Source: Wuchereria bancrofti
Lineage: Eukaryota > Nematoda > Chromadorea > Rhabditida > Onchocercidae
DNA length: 64,000 bases
Assembly: GCA_005281725.1 (NCBI GenBank)
Contig: SSBO01000008.1
Location: forward strand, 2,891,680-2,955,679
Reading direction: 5' to 3'
Part shown: positions 50,446-63,812 of the stretch, piece after piece
How the letters are laid out: every line of letters starts with the position of its first letter
Position numbering within the stretch: position 1 is the first letter of the stretch
Notes under the pieces: model-generated
Databases searched by the model: none
What the model saw: only the letters and a program-made list of their open reading frames with translations
What the model was told of the DNA's origin: nothing
Program-made: the position numbers and the translations under genes

Positions 50446-52770
50446 TTTCGAAATTTGATCAAAAACGAAATCGCCTTTCTGTGGACTTTATTATCAATTG
50501 CTTCTGAATGTGGAACATAGTATGAATAACTGTGACACTTGATGTTTCATAAATTTGAAATACCGGAAACTATGAAATGACTGAATAATAAATCTGGAAA
50601 ACCTAAATCTTTATACTTTCATATGTCTTAGTGTTTAATTTTAAATTCATATGTCTCAAGTTAAATTGGCACCCTAATTTATAAAACTCTTCCCTTTCCG
50701 GTAAGATTAACTTTCGAACATCAGTTCAGCTTAACTGAGTATATGACTTTCTTAAATAAAACTTACTCAATCTGAAGTTTAAGAAATTAGGTTCATCGTT
50801 GTTTTCCTTATGAATTTATTGTTATTGTTTCGTGTGTTTAAATTTCGAAATACTTTTAATCACATTTATTTTCTTTCATTTGTCCATCTTTCTTCTTCAA
50901 TGATTCCCATTGTTAAATTGTATTTTTCCATTCATTCTGCCTTTCTGAGCTGTTCTTGAATTTTCACATAAATTTCCTATTGATGATGTTATGACACAAA
51001 TATTAACTTTTTGCTATAAATCAGAAACAAAACTGGAGAGATTTTTTAATTAATAGTCAATCAATGAAAGTTTTTTGGGAAATTGTTCTTTCATACAGTT
51101 AATGTATCCATTGCATTTTAATTTCTTTAGGTATGGCAGATAGTTATGTTAATATGATAAATCAACTCACTTCAAATTTATTTAAATGTTACTATGTTTC
51201 AAATAAAATTTATTTGTTGTTTATATGTGTATGTACGTGTGTCTACGTGTATGTGTACGTGATGTGTCTGTATGTGTGATAGGTGTTCATTTTTTTATTT
51301 GCATGCTAGTCTCAATAAATGTATATATCTTTTATTGTATTGTGAATGATAGAATCTTTCTTATAATAAGTTTTATTTGTATGTTTCGATCTCGGAAATC
51401 TCGCAATTGTCTCATGTATGCAACTAATTTAACCTTAGTCATTATTGAAATATTTCAATCTAAAATTTTGTACTGTATTGTATTGCTGTTGAAATGGTTG
51501 TTCGGTTATGGATAAAGAGAAAGTTGAAATGAAAAGTATGTAATGGTGACATATTGTAATCAAAAGTTTTTCAATTTTAGAAGGACGTTTTACACTTTGG
51601 TGAGAGTTATATGAAAAAAAAAAGACATTAATAACATGTGTGTAGGATTTATATACTTTTTACAGGAATTGAAAAGATTCTAATCTTTAGCCTATTTTTT
51701 TTTTTTTGTGCTAATCGAAGAAAAAAAAGGAGCTCTAAAAAGGATTATAAGTCGACATATGGCATATTTACGGTAACCTTGATTACTACTGTTCACAGGT
51801 AGCGTATTCCATCAATAAATTGCCTATTTTGATTTCGGCTTCAACCTTTCATGTGAAATTCAACAATTTATGTTTAAAATAAAGAAGTGACGCATGAGAA
51901 AGCATAATTTTGAAATTATTTCGGTACTGCTTAATTTTTTATTTTCTTGTTAGAATTATTGATATTTATTTCCTTCAGACAGAAATATTTGTATTTTCTG
52001 GTAAAAAAAAATATGCAAAAAAATTAGATTAGCTATTAACTGGCAACGAAAAACAAGTAGAGTCAATTTCGAAAAACTAAATTCAGTTTCCTTCCTCTTC
52101 GAAATTTGTTTACCATAATTGATTGTAACAACAATTCGGTAGATTAGACTTTATTGTACTTACCAAGAATAAATTTAATTTTTAATAGCGTCTAGTTGGA
52201 TTTCAGAGCTGTCAAACAAGTCTAGATTAGGTTAATCATAGTAAATTTTTCCTCAGCTCTATTAACTTTTACAATTACAAGTTTACCATAGCCTAACTTA
52301 TTTGTTCATCTTACTAATCAAACATATTTCAAGAAAGAATTTAATTTTCAAGGACCAAAAATTGTCATTGCCACTTGAGGAATGTTTCCTCCAATCCATT
52401 CTACTTTAAAACAGTAATAATATCAAATCATTACTAATTAATGAGTATTTTTTTTTTCGGTATTATTTATTTATAACAATTACATTTATCCAATAAAATA
52501 ATAAGTTTACACTTTTTTACTTATTTACTTATTATTAAATTATTACTCAGTCATTCGCTTTCCATTTATCTTATAATTCCATATTAAAAAAAAAAAAAAA
52601 GTGAAATTAATTTTAGTTTCATCACACTAAAGAGAGACAAAGCGAGAGAGAGAGAGATAGAGAGAGAAAAAAAAAAACTTTCAAATACAAAGAAGCAGTG
52701 ATTATGAATGATACAGTAATAGTTCATAAAAGAGTAAAAGACCTTATTGTCATCAAATGTCCTACATTTC
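50446..52770. other. Gene-poor region upstream of the homeobox gene
   Basis: No exon is recognised between the CCPP-1 stop and the first candidate exon of the homeobox gene. It contains a TG-rich microsatellite near 51225-51285 and GA repeats at 52630-52670. Regulatory elements of the homeobox gene may lie here, which I cannot identify by eye. Confidence 0.55.
51225..51285. repeat. TG-rich microsatellite
   Basis: Alternating tgtatgtacgtgtgtctacg-type sequence, an imperfect (TG)n/(ACGTGT)n run. Confidence 0.8.
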
Positions 52771-55700
52771 ATGTACCTGTCGTCGTCCTCCTTTACTTTC
52801 CTTCTTCCATCTATAAAATCCATTAAGAATCAACAACAATCCATTTTAACAGGTATAAGTGTTGATCGTATTTTTCTCTTCCAATCTCTCTCATTTCTAT
52901 GCTATTTCAAATGTAATTGTACTAATTGATAATGCATAGCAATATGCCTTAAACTGAGGTGAATAATTTTGACGAAATGCTCTTCTCTTCTCTTCTCCTC
53001 TCTAAAGCATAAAGCGTCAAAAGTGATAATTGGATTAGCATTTTCCTAAAATAGTTCCATTCTATGGCATCGTTCTCCTTTTTCATTGAACCAATAAGAT
53101 GTCCTCTCTCCGCCTCCTCTCAACCTTTACTACCGTATCCATGAAATGATGTGACAAATTGTGGTTGTCTGGATGGATGGATAGATAGATGGATGACAAT
53201 CAGGATGATTATGGTTGCTAAATGATGGATGAGTTGTGCGGTAGTAATGCTCTATTAACTAGTACAAGTCATCATCATCATCATCATTCTATTAGCTCAT
53301 TGATACAACGAAATGGTCGGTTATGTTTTACTCAAAAATTTCATACAATTTTCAATTAATTCTAATTAATACGATTAATGTGACAATAATCAAATATTAT
53401 AACAAATAAGCTTGTATCAGTTTGTTTTAAAAGTATAAATGGTTTATATGTTGATTGTAAATTTAATCTTTTTCAATAAAAGACGGAAATTTTTACTATA
53501 AAATAAATGTTGTGACGATTAGTCAAAAAAAAAAAAAAGTGAAATATTTGAGAGGGAAATTTTTCAGAAATACAACATGGACATGTAAAAATTCCGGATT
53601 TGGTTACTACTTCAGTAACATCAGGAACTCATCAACAACAGCATAGTGATGCTAATAGACGTCGGGATAGGTTAGTTAATAATTTTTTTTTCAATACAAT
53701 GAAAAAAAAATTATGGTACAATTATTCTCTGAAATTTTATATGTTTAAAAATTCTAAGCATCTCCATTGATAGTGAAATGAATTAAATTTGAGTTTGATT
53801 TTAAATTTTTAACTAAAATTTAAACTTCTGACTTTAAAAGATTTATTTATCTCTATTGTTTAATTAATTAACTCACTTGTTTACATTTTAATGTCTTACT
53901 AGCTAAATTCTTCCTAGAATAATTTTATCGATACTTCTTTACCTTCTTGATATATTTTTATTAACACCTACTTTTGTGCATCCAAACATTCACAATTTTC
54001 TAAATATCTTACATTGTAAGTATTAATGTTATCAATTCCCTTATTAGCAGTGCTCTCTTCATTTAGACTTAGTTACAACTTTTAATAAGTATAGTGTAAA
54101 TTTTAAGTATAATATAAGAGTACGAGTAAGTACAAGTTGGTTATAATCATAAAAGCATATTAAAAAACCATCAAATCCGAGAATTAGTCTTAAAGAACAT
54201 TTATCAATTCAGTGATATGCAGAACTTACGCATAATCTGGTAAAGTGTACTTAAATTTTTAATTAAAATTTAAACTTATGGATCTAGAGAATTTGTTCAT
54301 CTTCATCGTCTGTTAGTTTTTTAAGTTTTAATATTTGATCAAAAATTTAAATTAAAAAATTAAATAAAAATTTTTTGTACATAGATTTTCACTCAAAATT
54401 TTGTCCATTCCAGAAAAAAAATGAAATACTTCAATTTTTTTTTCTTTAATAACAATATTTATAATATTTATGATTTCTATTGGAAAGTTTTCCGGAAAAA
54501 TATAGGCTAATAGCATTTTGATGTTATATTTTTATTGAGAAAGCTCGGCGGTTTTTATTTCAGAGAGTTAAAGAAACAGAGGCGCAATAGGACCACGTTT
54601 ACAACATTTCAGCTTCATGAATTAGAGCAAGCTTTTGAAAGGTGCCATTATCCTGATGTTTATGCTAGGGAGGTATGTTGTTAGATGAAATTTCTAATTT
54701 TACTCTCTTCTTTTAATTTGATTAAAATTTAAATTGCTGTACTTGAATTCATACTTCAATTGCTATAGTTGTAGTCAAACAGTCCAATTACAGTTTTTCA
54801 ATGAATGATATTTTTGCAATAATGATAAATGATTTTTCTCTTAAACCATTTCAAACAAAAATTAGAAATTTATATCTGTCTCTATTCTATTGCTTTTTGA
54901 AAGAAAAATATTTTAATTTAAGGCAAAACTAGTAGCAAGCAAAAAATTTGAAAAATTTTTTAAATGACATTTTATCACTTTAAATTTTATAATAAAAAGA
55001 TTTTTTTTATTTTATTATATTTTCAGTTACTGGCTCAAAAAGTAAAACTTCCTGAAGTTCGTGTCCAGGTTAATTATTCATTTTTTTTATTTTTACATTT
55101 TGTTCTTTCTCTAGCAATTTATCACATACATTTGAAGTTATCTTTAATTTTATTATTTTTTTTTTCAATCTTTTAAAAAGCTTACCACTATCTAATAGCT
55201 TCATGTAAAATTGGAACAAATGCTTTTGACTTCTAAAACATTGCATCTAAAACTACAAATCAACTAGACGTTATGTTCTGATACTTTTAGAATTCTGAAA
55301 ATTTTTAATTTTATCTTCTATAGAAGTCTTTACCCACAATCTTAAATTTAAAGTTTAAATAGAACGATTAAATATAGGAATAAACGAACTGGAACGAATT
55401 TATTTTTTATGAAAACACGACATTTATGGTCATCAGATGATGACATGTATGACCTTCCAGAAAAGGGGTAATCTGCTTGTCTTGTTTCTACTCATTAATT
55501 AATCTACCAAGTAGTGATTGTGAGAGAGTACCAAATAATCTCAAATTTCATCCCTTCAAACTGTCACATCTAATTGTTATTTCCTTCTTTAGCCCATCTC
55601 TTCCATACACCAAAACAATGACATAATGACAAATCTTTTCAGACTTTTCCGACTTCTTTCCGGTTAATTCCCATTAAGATTGGTTGGTTAATCCGAATTA

Positions 55701-57024
55701 GTCATAAATTCCCAAAAAATTATGTCTACGAAATGGACAAAAAAAAAAAAATTTCTATTGAACTGACAAACTATTTGAAGTATAAGAATAGTAGGAATGT
55801 TTTATTTTTTTTTCTTTGAAAAGTATGCTATAAAGAAGTATCAAATGATATTCTAGTAATTAACAGTAATTAACAAACTTAAAGCATCAAATTTACCAAC
55901 GATTGCACATCTATTCAATGCAATATACTTTTCGGCACTAAATGGTTAATTTCTTAAACATTTTCATTTAGCATCTCATTGAGTTAAGCATTAATAAATC
56001 AATAAGCATTACGAAAATTAAAAAATGAAAGTGAAATTAAATAACCATTGAACAATTAAATTAAAAATTAATAAAGTGAATTTTTGGAATTAATTAATTT
56101 GTCATTCAGTATATTTAATTTATCAAATTTATATTTCTAGGTATGGTTCCAAAATCGACGTGCTAAATGGCGTCGTCAAGATAAGGCAGAAAGTAGCGCA
56201 ATTGCTGATTTACCACCTGTGCGGCACAGTACGCCAGGAATACCGTCATGGGCATGGATGACTCATCCGGATGATTTTTCTGGTCTAATGCATCCATTTG
56301 TTCCGCAACCAAATGGTTTACCGGGTCCAGATATGGTTAGTTATTTATTTCTCTTTATATTCTATCACTGTTTACATTGCTCTGTTTATTATTTGTCTTA
56401 TTTGAAGTGTCCAACTATTTCATTACGCTTACATCCGTGTATATATGACGTGTGTGCGTGCGTGTATATGTGTATGCGTGTGTGTGCGTGTGTTGCATTC
56501 AGCAAACTGATTGATTACTAATTAGAAATTTCATCTTTTGATTTCAAACCCACTCATAAATACAATTCTCATATTTCAAATCTACTATTGTCAACTTTTA
56601 ATCTTATCTCAATTTTAGATTGAAATTTTCTAACATATTGACTAATTCACGCTAGCATATTAAATATTTTCCTAAAATTGAGAATTTGATCTTTACTCTT
56701 TTTTAACTTAACTTTTATAATCTTAGTTTCATACAGTTACCTACTCGACATAATTTATACTTAAAAAAAAAAAAAATTAGTGCTATAATCACTGCTTCAT
56801 TTGATGAATAAATAATTCATTCATTTTTTTAGGTTATGAAAACACCTTCATCTTTCTGTTTCGGATATTTGCCAACGGCAACGCCTACGGCAAATACGTA
56901 TGCAAGCGTTACAGGTTCAGGAATTGGTGGTACACAATCGTTTCCTGATAATGACCTACAAGGAGGAGTCCATAGTGAACAGAAAAACATTTATGCTAAT
57001 AATATACCTAATATAAATGTGTAA
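52771..57024 (+). CDS. ceh-8: Paired-like homeobox transcription factor, Rx/CEH-8 type
   Basis: Exons 52771-52852 (tentative), 53568-53670, 54564-54672, 55027-55068, 56141-56335 and 56833-57024 join in phase to 240 residues. The homeodomain (about residues 67-126) reads [20 protein letters not shown], then [12 protein letters not shown], then [14 protein letters not shown], then [14 protein letters not shown]. It has Gln at position 50 and Asn at 51. [16 protein letters not shown] and [14 protein letters not shown] make Rx/RAX the best match, so C. elegans CEH-8, which acts in neuronal development. Introns split the homeodomain after positions 32 and 46; the latter is a classical paired-class site. 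Position 33 is Leu where Rx proteins have Glu. No paired domain and no C-terminal OAR motif are visible. The first exon fits phase but has no family support. A TG-rich microsatellite sits in intron 5. Confidence 0.9.
53171..53195. repeat. (GGAT)n/(GATA)n tetranucleotide repeat
   Basis: ggatggatggatagatagat and two more units, in intron 1 of the homeobox gene model. Confidence 0.85.
56446..56492. repeat. TG-rich microsatellite inside intron
   Basis: Alternating tgtgtgcgtgcgtgtatatg-type run just after exon 5 of the homeobox gene. It accounts for the Cys/Val-rich read-through peptide. Confidence 0.85.
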
Positions 57025-60000
57025 ATTAATGAATAGTTTATTATGAAAAGTGAAAATTTTAAATTTCAAATGGAACAACGATTAAGTCTTTTTTCGAATA
57101 TATTTTTTGGTTAGTTTTGTAAAAAACAAAAATTAATAAATTACGACAATATTAGCAGATTATTTATATATTAGCGTTTATTTTATCTTAAAAATGATTG
57201 AAAAACTATGGAAATAATACAAAATATAAGGTAACGTAAATTTTGTAAGCCTAATTTTTATCATTAATAAAAAATCTTTTCGATATGCTTGCATGATATG
57301 AACTGTTAGAAAGAAATGAAACACTGAAATATGTGAAATTAAATTAATTTACTCATTTATTAGTTGCTAATGTTGAATATCAAGTAATTATTAATTAATT
57401 TGAAATTATAGATAATTTTGACGTCAATTAGTTTTACTAGAAATAAGAATACTTATACTATCAATTCGAACTTTGTGTTATCAGAAATGAAGGAATGTTT
57501 GTTATTAGTTAATTTCAATCATTTAAATAATTAAAATTTACCTATGATCTTCCTTTCAATTTTAAATTATTTTGAAAAAAAAAATATTAATTATGACAGT
57601 AAATAATAATTCTGAAATTTGCCTCAATTTCACTTCTTATGTTTTCGTTTTATTTTTAAATTTTAATTTTCCAAAATGAATAAAATCGTAAAATGTGAAA
57701 GAAAAAAAAAAGTAAATGCAAATAGAAGAAAAAAAAACAGTAGAGTCTATGAGAATTTCACTATTCACTAGCAAATTGTATGCAGTGAAATGATATCTTT
57801 AGTCTTCTTATCATCATTTATGATTGATAACTTTTATAATGATGCTGATAACAGGTTCATTCAAATCCATCTTTACATATTTACATTTTATTTATCTTTG
57901 GTATCATTCAGGATGAAGAATCATCAACTACTTCACATTTTTTTTTTTGATCAATCATCTATTATACCTCCAGCAATATATCATCTCAAATTCTTTTTCA
58001 ATTCCTGTCAAAAGTATCAAAACTACTATTCTGTTAAATTTTCGCCATAATTTTTAAAATTTTTCGTCTTCATTAAAATTTAACAATAATTTAATGTTTC
58101 TTCTTTCTTGCTTTCTTTCTTTTTTTTTTGCTGCAAGTAATTTAAAAGAAAATTTATGCGGAAAAATTTTCATGTGATGCTTTTATAAATATAAAAAGTT
58201 TATGGAATATTTGTTTTTTGCTTTTGCATTTGAGCACAAAAAAAGTGAAAAAAAAAATTGAATGCAGTAATTATTAATTAAATCTAATAATCTTACAATT
58301 TCATCACTTTATTTAAGCTTGTTTATTGATTTTATATCGAAGTTATGATGTCTGTTAAGTTAATAAATTAATTAATGATCAATTTTAAAACAAAACCAAT
58401 AACCAATTTCTGTCATTTGTTAATCTTACTTTTACACCACTGTTCATTCGAATTCATTATTTTCATCTATTTACAACTAAAAATTATTTTACAACTAAAA
58501 ATTAAAAATTCAAAAAAAAAAAAGAAAAAACTAGGATAGCAGTAAAATAATACTGTAATTGAGAAATTGGATGGAAAATTGGGAGTATTTGAGGAAAATA
58601 GTAGTATAAAAATAAATGAGAAAGAATTATTGTTGTTGTTAAAGTTTTTCGTTTTAAATAACTTAATGAAATCAATTTTTGTGTGAATATAAAAAGTGCC
58701 GAATAATTGAAACATTATTTATATCAAGATCAAGACTAATAATTGAAAGGTTGTAAAAGCTGAAGAACAATGGTTAGAGAATATCAAGATTAACATTGAT
58801 CATCCATGTTGATCATATCTGCATGATTCATAAAAAATTTTGAATGGGAATCAATTGAAATTGTTGTTAGGGTCAAAGTTCAATTAAATCTGTAGCAGGA
58901 GAGAGAGAGAGAGGGAGAGAAAGGGAAGAGAAATTTGTATTGTTGGCAAGAATAATTTGCGAATTATTCTCTTATACAGTAAAATTGTCAGCAATAATTT
59001 GCAACTGTAAATAAATTTTGCTAACAGATCGAAAGATCAGAAAAAATAATCTTATTTATAACTTTCAAAGTTAAATTTATATTTTATTAATTTCCATCGA
59101 GATATTTACATATTTGTGTCAAAAATCATTAAATGGTTATTTTTTGTGAATATATTCAAATATTTCTAGGGACAAACTTAATAAATTTTAAATTCATGAA
59201 TAATTATAAACTAATGTATTTATTCTTTCCCATTTTCTTGCCATGCTACCCGTATGGGCAATATTATGCTGCTTTTTTTCCCGCGAAACCTACTCAGATT
59301 CTATATTCTAATTAATCTGGATTGTTATTTCGAATGTTCTGCACTACTCATTTCGCATTTTGCTGATTATTATAATTTAAAATGGTCATATTAAATTTGC
59401 AAACAGGTGCGCGTCATTTGTTTTTAAAAAAATATGCTGTAAACTGATTATCTTTTAATTTTTGTTCTTTGTAAAAATAAAAACTTGCGAAAAAAAAAAT
59501 ATTGGAATTAACTGAAAGTATTTCTTTTTTTAGTTTATTACGACTGAAAATTTTTTTAACTCTTCAAATTAATAATGTTATTGAAGCATCGGATGACTTT
59601 AAATGCAGCTGAATGTAGCATTTTCATCATTTATTTATCACTTATTTATCACTGCCATACTTTCAATTAACTTTAGCAATTACTTTCGGACGAATAATCA
59701 GCCCAGAGTCTTCAGCAACACTCATCCATATTGGTAAATTTCATTTCCTTTTTCGTTTTTTTTTCTTTTGTTCCTCATTATTTAATTCAAATATTTGCTT
59801 TTTTCCATGCATTTAAAATCTTTTAGTAAAATTTTTATTCAATCATGCTAAAATGATATGTAAAGTAAAAATTAAAAATTTTATTTTACTGACAGATATA
59901 ATAAGAATATGCATTTTGTTAGACGGAATACATTTTCTTAATAAACTCAAGAATCTAAAAACATAATTAATAAATTTGGAAGTTTACTTTAAGAACGGAA

Positions 60001-62800
60001 GTAAGGCATGTTTACAAGCAAAAAGATAAATATTGCATTTGGATTTGTTATCTTCTAACAAGTTGTTATCAGTGCATCATATTGTATTCAGGACAAATCT
60101 AGGTATCCTCTATCTTATTACTTAATTAATTTGGTCGTTTATTAATTATAACAAAACCACTTATCCATTAAAAAATTTGCATTTCGAATTATTTGAATTG
60201 TTAATTACTATGTAGTAACTTGATCATTAATTAATCATTCAAATTAAATAGATGGAATTCATTAAAGTTATTTTTCACTTTATTTTCTGCAACACGCTAG
60301 GAAATTTAAACATCAAACAGCAATAATTTTTTTTATAGCTTTATATTAATGGTCGATTTTTTGGAGAAAAAAAAATTATTCGTTTTTCGAACTATTAGAA
60401 AATATCATATACTCTGAGGCAAACCAGTTCGTTTTTAAAATAAATATTAAATTTTTGAATTTCTTTTTTTCAAAAAAAATTATTAAACAAATTTTGTCAA
60501 TTTTTTTTTTATTTTTTAATTGAGAAGAGAAAATTTGAAGCACAAATGACATTCACAAGAAGCATTGAGGGAAATAAAAAATTTCTGATTTGAAAACCAA
60601 AACATAAAAACTAATTAATTATAGTGAAACGAGAAAGTAGCATTACTGTTACTTAACAAATTAAAAATACGGAATGATCCATAATATGAATTTTGTGGAA
60701 TTGTAAAAGATAATGCACGTTATCATTTGAGTGATAATAAAGATAACAAATCATTTAAATGAACAATGTTTGGATATTAAAAGTATAAAAGTTTGTTCAT
60801 GTCATACTTACTTATATGTATAATGTAATAGTATTTCACAAATTTCATACTGAAATGTCACATTTTTATTTACTACTTCTGCTCCTTTATTCTATTACTT
60901 TATTTTCATTTATTATCAAAATAAATTTAGAGCAGAGCAAAATTGATTTTCTCTTGCACAATATGCAAGTTAACTTTACTATTTGAACTACTCTGATCAT
61001 CAATCTCATCAGTAATCAAAAAATTTGTGCGGTAGGTTATTTTAAATTTGAAACGGTAATATTTGAGTGATATATGTTGTTTACATTTTCAACAAATTTA
61101 GAGTGGAAAATTATATATTTATGGAAGAATATGCCAAAAAAATTATTTGGAAAATTTGAATTTTCAGCAATATTTAAAATAAAATATATACAAGGTGATA
61201 GTAAAGGACCAGTCATATGCAAAAATGCCATATTATCTCATCAAAAACTTCAAAAATACCGCAACTATGTCAATTTCATACACCTGACGAAGAGGTAAGT
61301 GTATTTGTCAACTGTTCACACCTTTTCTATCTAATCCGTATCCTAAAGAAATTTTATTGCTTCATCTATATGATAGGTAGAAATTTTATTCATTCTAATC
61401 TATCTATAAAATTCAATTATATACATAATTATTTATAACTGGTGCTAAATTTTATGACATTCATAGAGGTATTTCATAAATTTTATAACCATCCAATGTT
61501 CATGGACAGATTAACAATATGATCAACGATTATGGGAAGTGTTTTAATAAAGTTTAATGGAAATGAAGTTTTCAACATTAGTGAAACAAAATATGTCATC
61601 TTTTTTGCACATATTTTACTACAATTATTTCGTTGTTCGCTGAAGCGTTTCACGATGTGTCGAATAATAACTTACATTTTATGAAAGCAATAATTTTAAA
61701 AATCATTGAGATGAAAAAGTAGGACAACTTTACAACATCGATAGTTACAAATCCGGAATATTGTTCGAACGATTTCAGTTAATGTTGCATATAAATTTTA
61801 AGAAACTTCGAAACCATACCTTTTAGGTCACTAGTAAATTACAGAATTTAACCGACAATCTATTCAGAATCAGGAAATTCAATTAGGTTCATTCCCTCTG
61901 TAGCTCAGCAAATTTTATCAGGTAAATTATCTGGACTTCTAGTGATAAAATAAAGTTTGATAATTGTGTGGTGAAATGTTAAATTATTTATATAACTTAA
62001 TAGATAAAAATATCAGAACAATAATTTGGAACTATTTCCAAAGAGTATGCAATAATAATATATTCTTATACATTCTTATTATCTGAATGTTTGTTTATAC
62101 GAATAGTTAGACATTAAGAAGTACGCATGCATACTTTAAACAATAAAACCAGAGATTTCCAAATTGTCTGTTTTTTTTTTCTAGGTAAGTTAAAACAATG
62201 ACTTGATAGGAAAACAAATTTGTTAATATTACCAAAAGCAAAATAAATTGTTTGCGAAATTCGCTCACTAAACCCACAATCGATTCCACCATGTGTATGA
62301 TGTATAGGTGGTATTAACAAAATTAAAAGGATAAAAAAAAATTATGATTTATTGCTTACAAAAATAAAGAAATTAGAAGAAATGAGAAATATGAAGTTAA
62401 CAAATGGAGATAAAATATAAACAAATCATTTTAATCCTAAGATTATATTTCTAAAACGATCAATATTGAATGTAAGAGAAAAACAGTATGAGATAATATG
62501 TATTAAGCAGCTTTCATCATTGAAAACTCAACAGTGAAAATTTATTCAACAAGTTCAACAGTACAATGCAAGTCTGAGAACATTTGATTGATTAAATTAT
62601 ACGCATAAGTAATTTTTTTATCTTCAAATATATAATTATTTCCTAATTATGCCTGGTTATGAAATTTGTAAAAAATATTCCAAACTAGCTCTCCCATTTC
62701 AGCTAAATTATTCTAACATTTCACAAAACCCTAAAGATACATTAACAAAGTGAGCCGATAAGTTAAACAGTAGCGGCTAGGCTGAGTAACACTGAGATAT
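57025..62800. other. Gene-poor region between the homeobox gene and GCSH
   Basis: Nearly 5.8 kb without a recognisable gene. AATAAA at about 57266 could end the homeobox transcript. A GA-rich tract lies at about 58900-58931. Short stretches flanked by good splice signals occur at 59679-59732 (frame ending QPRVFSNTHPY) and before the GAAGAG|GTAAGT donor at about 61296 (frame ending CQFHTPDEE), but neither links to other exons or to a family. I treat them as chance or as exons of an unseen gene. Confidence 0.5.
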
Positions 62801-63812
62801 CTAATGAGCAACTTCTTGTTCTTCCATTTTTTTGTATGCTTCATAAGCTGTCTCATTCATCAGTTCTTTCAGTTCATTTACATCTTTTACTTTCAATTTG
62901 TACAACCAACCTACAATTAGATCATTATTTATCAAAACTACATCACACTGATATAATGACCAAAAGGCTGTCAAGCAAACAAAGATAATTTGAAACAGGA
63001 ATGAAAGTCAGTAATCAAATCCAATAAACTTTAAGCTAAGTTTATGCAACTGTATGGTTCCTTGAAAAATAAAATTCGTCCTAATATTAAAAAATTTATG
63101 AAAAGAAGATAAAGCACATCCATTTTTTCTTTTTTATTACCTAATCACTTTTCCGCTAACTTGAAAGCAGAAGCAGTTATTTTCCATATTTATATGGTTA
63201 AATCATTAATTCTTAACTAATGAATGGTCGGAAATGTTCTTTCAGTTACTGTAAATAGAGGATTAAAACTTTCGTACCTTTATCAATAGCAGACTTATTG
63301 ATCAATGATGGATTGCTTTCAACTTCGATGTTCTTTTCCGTAACCGTTCCAGAAATAGGTGAATAGATGTCAGATGCTGCTTTTACACTTTCCACTGCTC
63401 CAACTGAATCACCTGCATGCAATTCTTTTCCAACTTCAGGTAGTTCCGCATAAACAATATCACCAAGTGCTGCCTGAAACCATTTTGTGTTTAACAAAAA
63501 TGTACTTTTTAAGAATGACTTAAATTTAAATATAAGTCTTTAAAATAGTATGATTGTTGGTTCAGCACAGGGATGAATGCATAATCGATAGGTAATGCTT
63601 GGATATCCTAAAATATCCCGAAATCCTAACTACCCAAAAATGATACCCTGCAAGGATTCTTATCAAAGCAAGATGCTACGTAATATCAGCCCTTCAATAA
63701 CTTGTCAAATCCAGCCGTCAGAAGTACTAAACCTGCGCAAAATCACTGATTCCAACAATTGCTGTATTACCTTCGATGATAACCCATTCGTGCTTCTTTG
63801 TGTAATACCGAT
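62801..63812 (-). CDS. GCSH: Glycine cleavage system H protein (5' end outside window)
   Basis: Three minus-strand exons (63733-63812, 63278-63473, 62801-62910) join in phase and cover nearly the whole mature protein. GCSH is the mitochondrial lipoyl carrier that shuttles the aminomethyl group between the P, T and L proteins of glycine cleavage and also feeds lipoate transfer. Recognisable blocks are KKHEWV at the mature N-terminus, [20 protein letters not shown], the lipoylation motif [15 protein letters not shown] (modified Lys in SVKA), [14 protein letters not shown] and the C-terminal helix [19 protein letters not shown]. The exon encoding the start and transit peptide is not seen and should lie beyond 64000. 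Possible minus-strand AATAAA at 62541-62546. Confidence 0.93.

Noticed and set aside
61141..61298. Frame reading IQGDSKGPVICK, resembling the GDSGGP site of trypsin-like proteases
   Set aside because: Only this one motif matches, the Gly after Ser is Lys, no His or Asp blocks are nearby and the flanks are not protease-like. Chance similarity is more likely.
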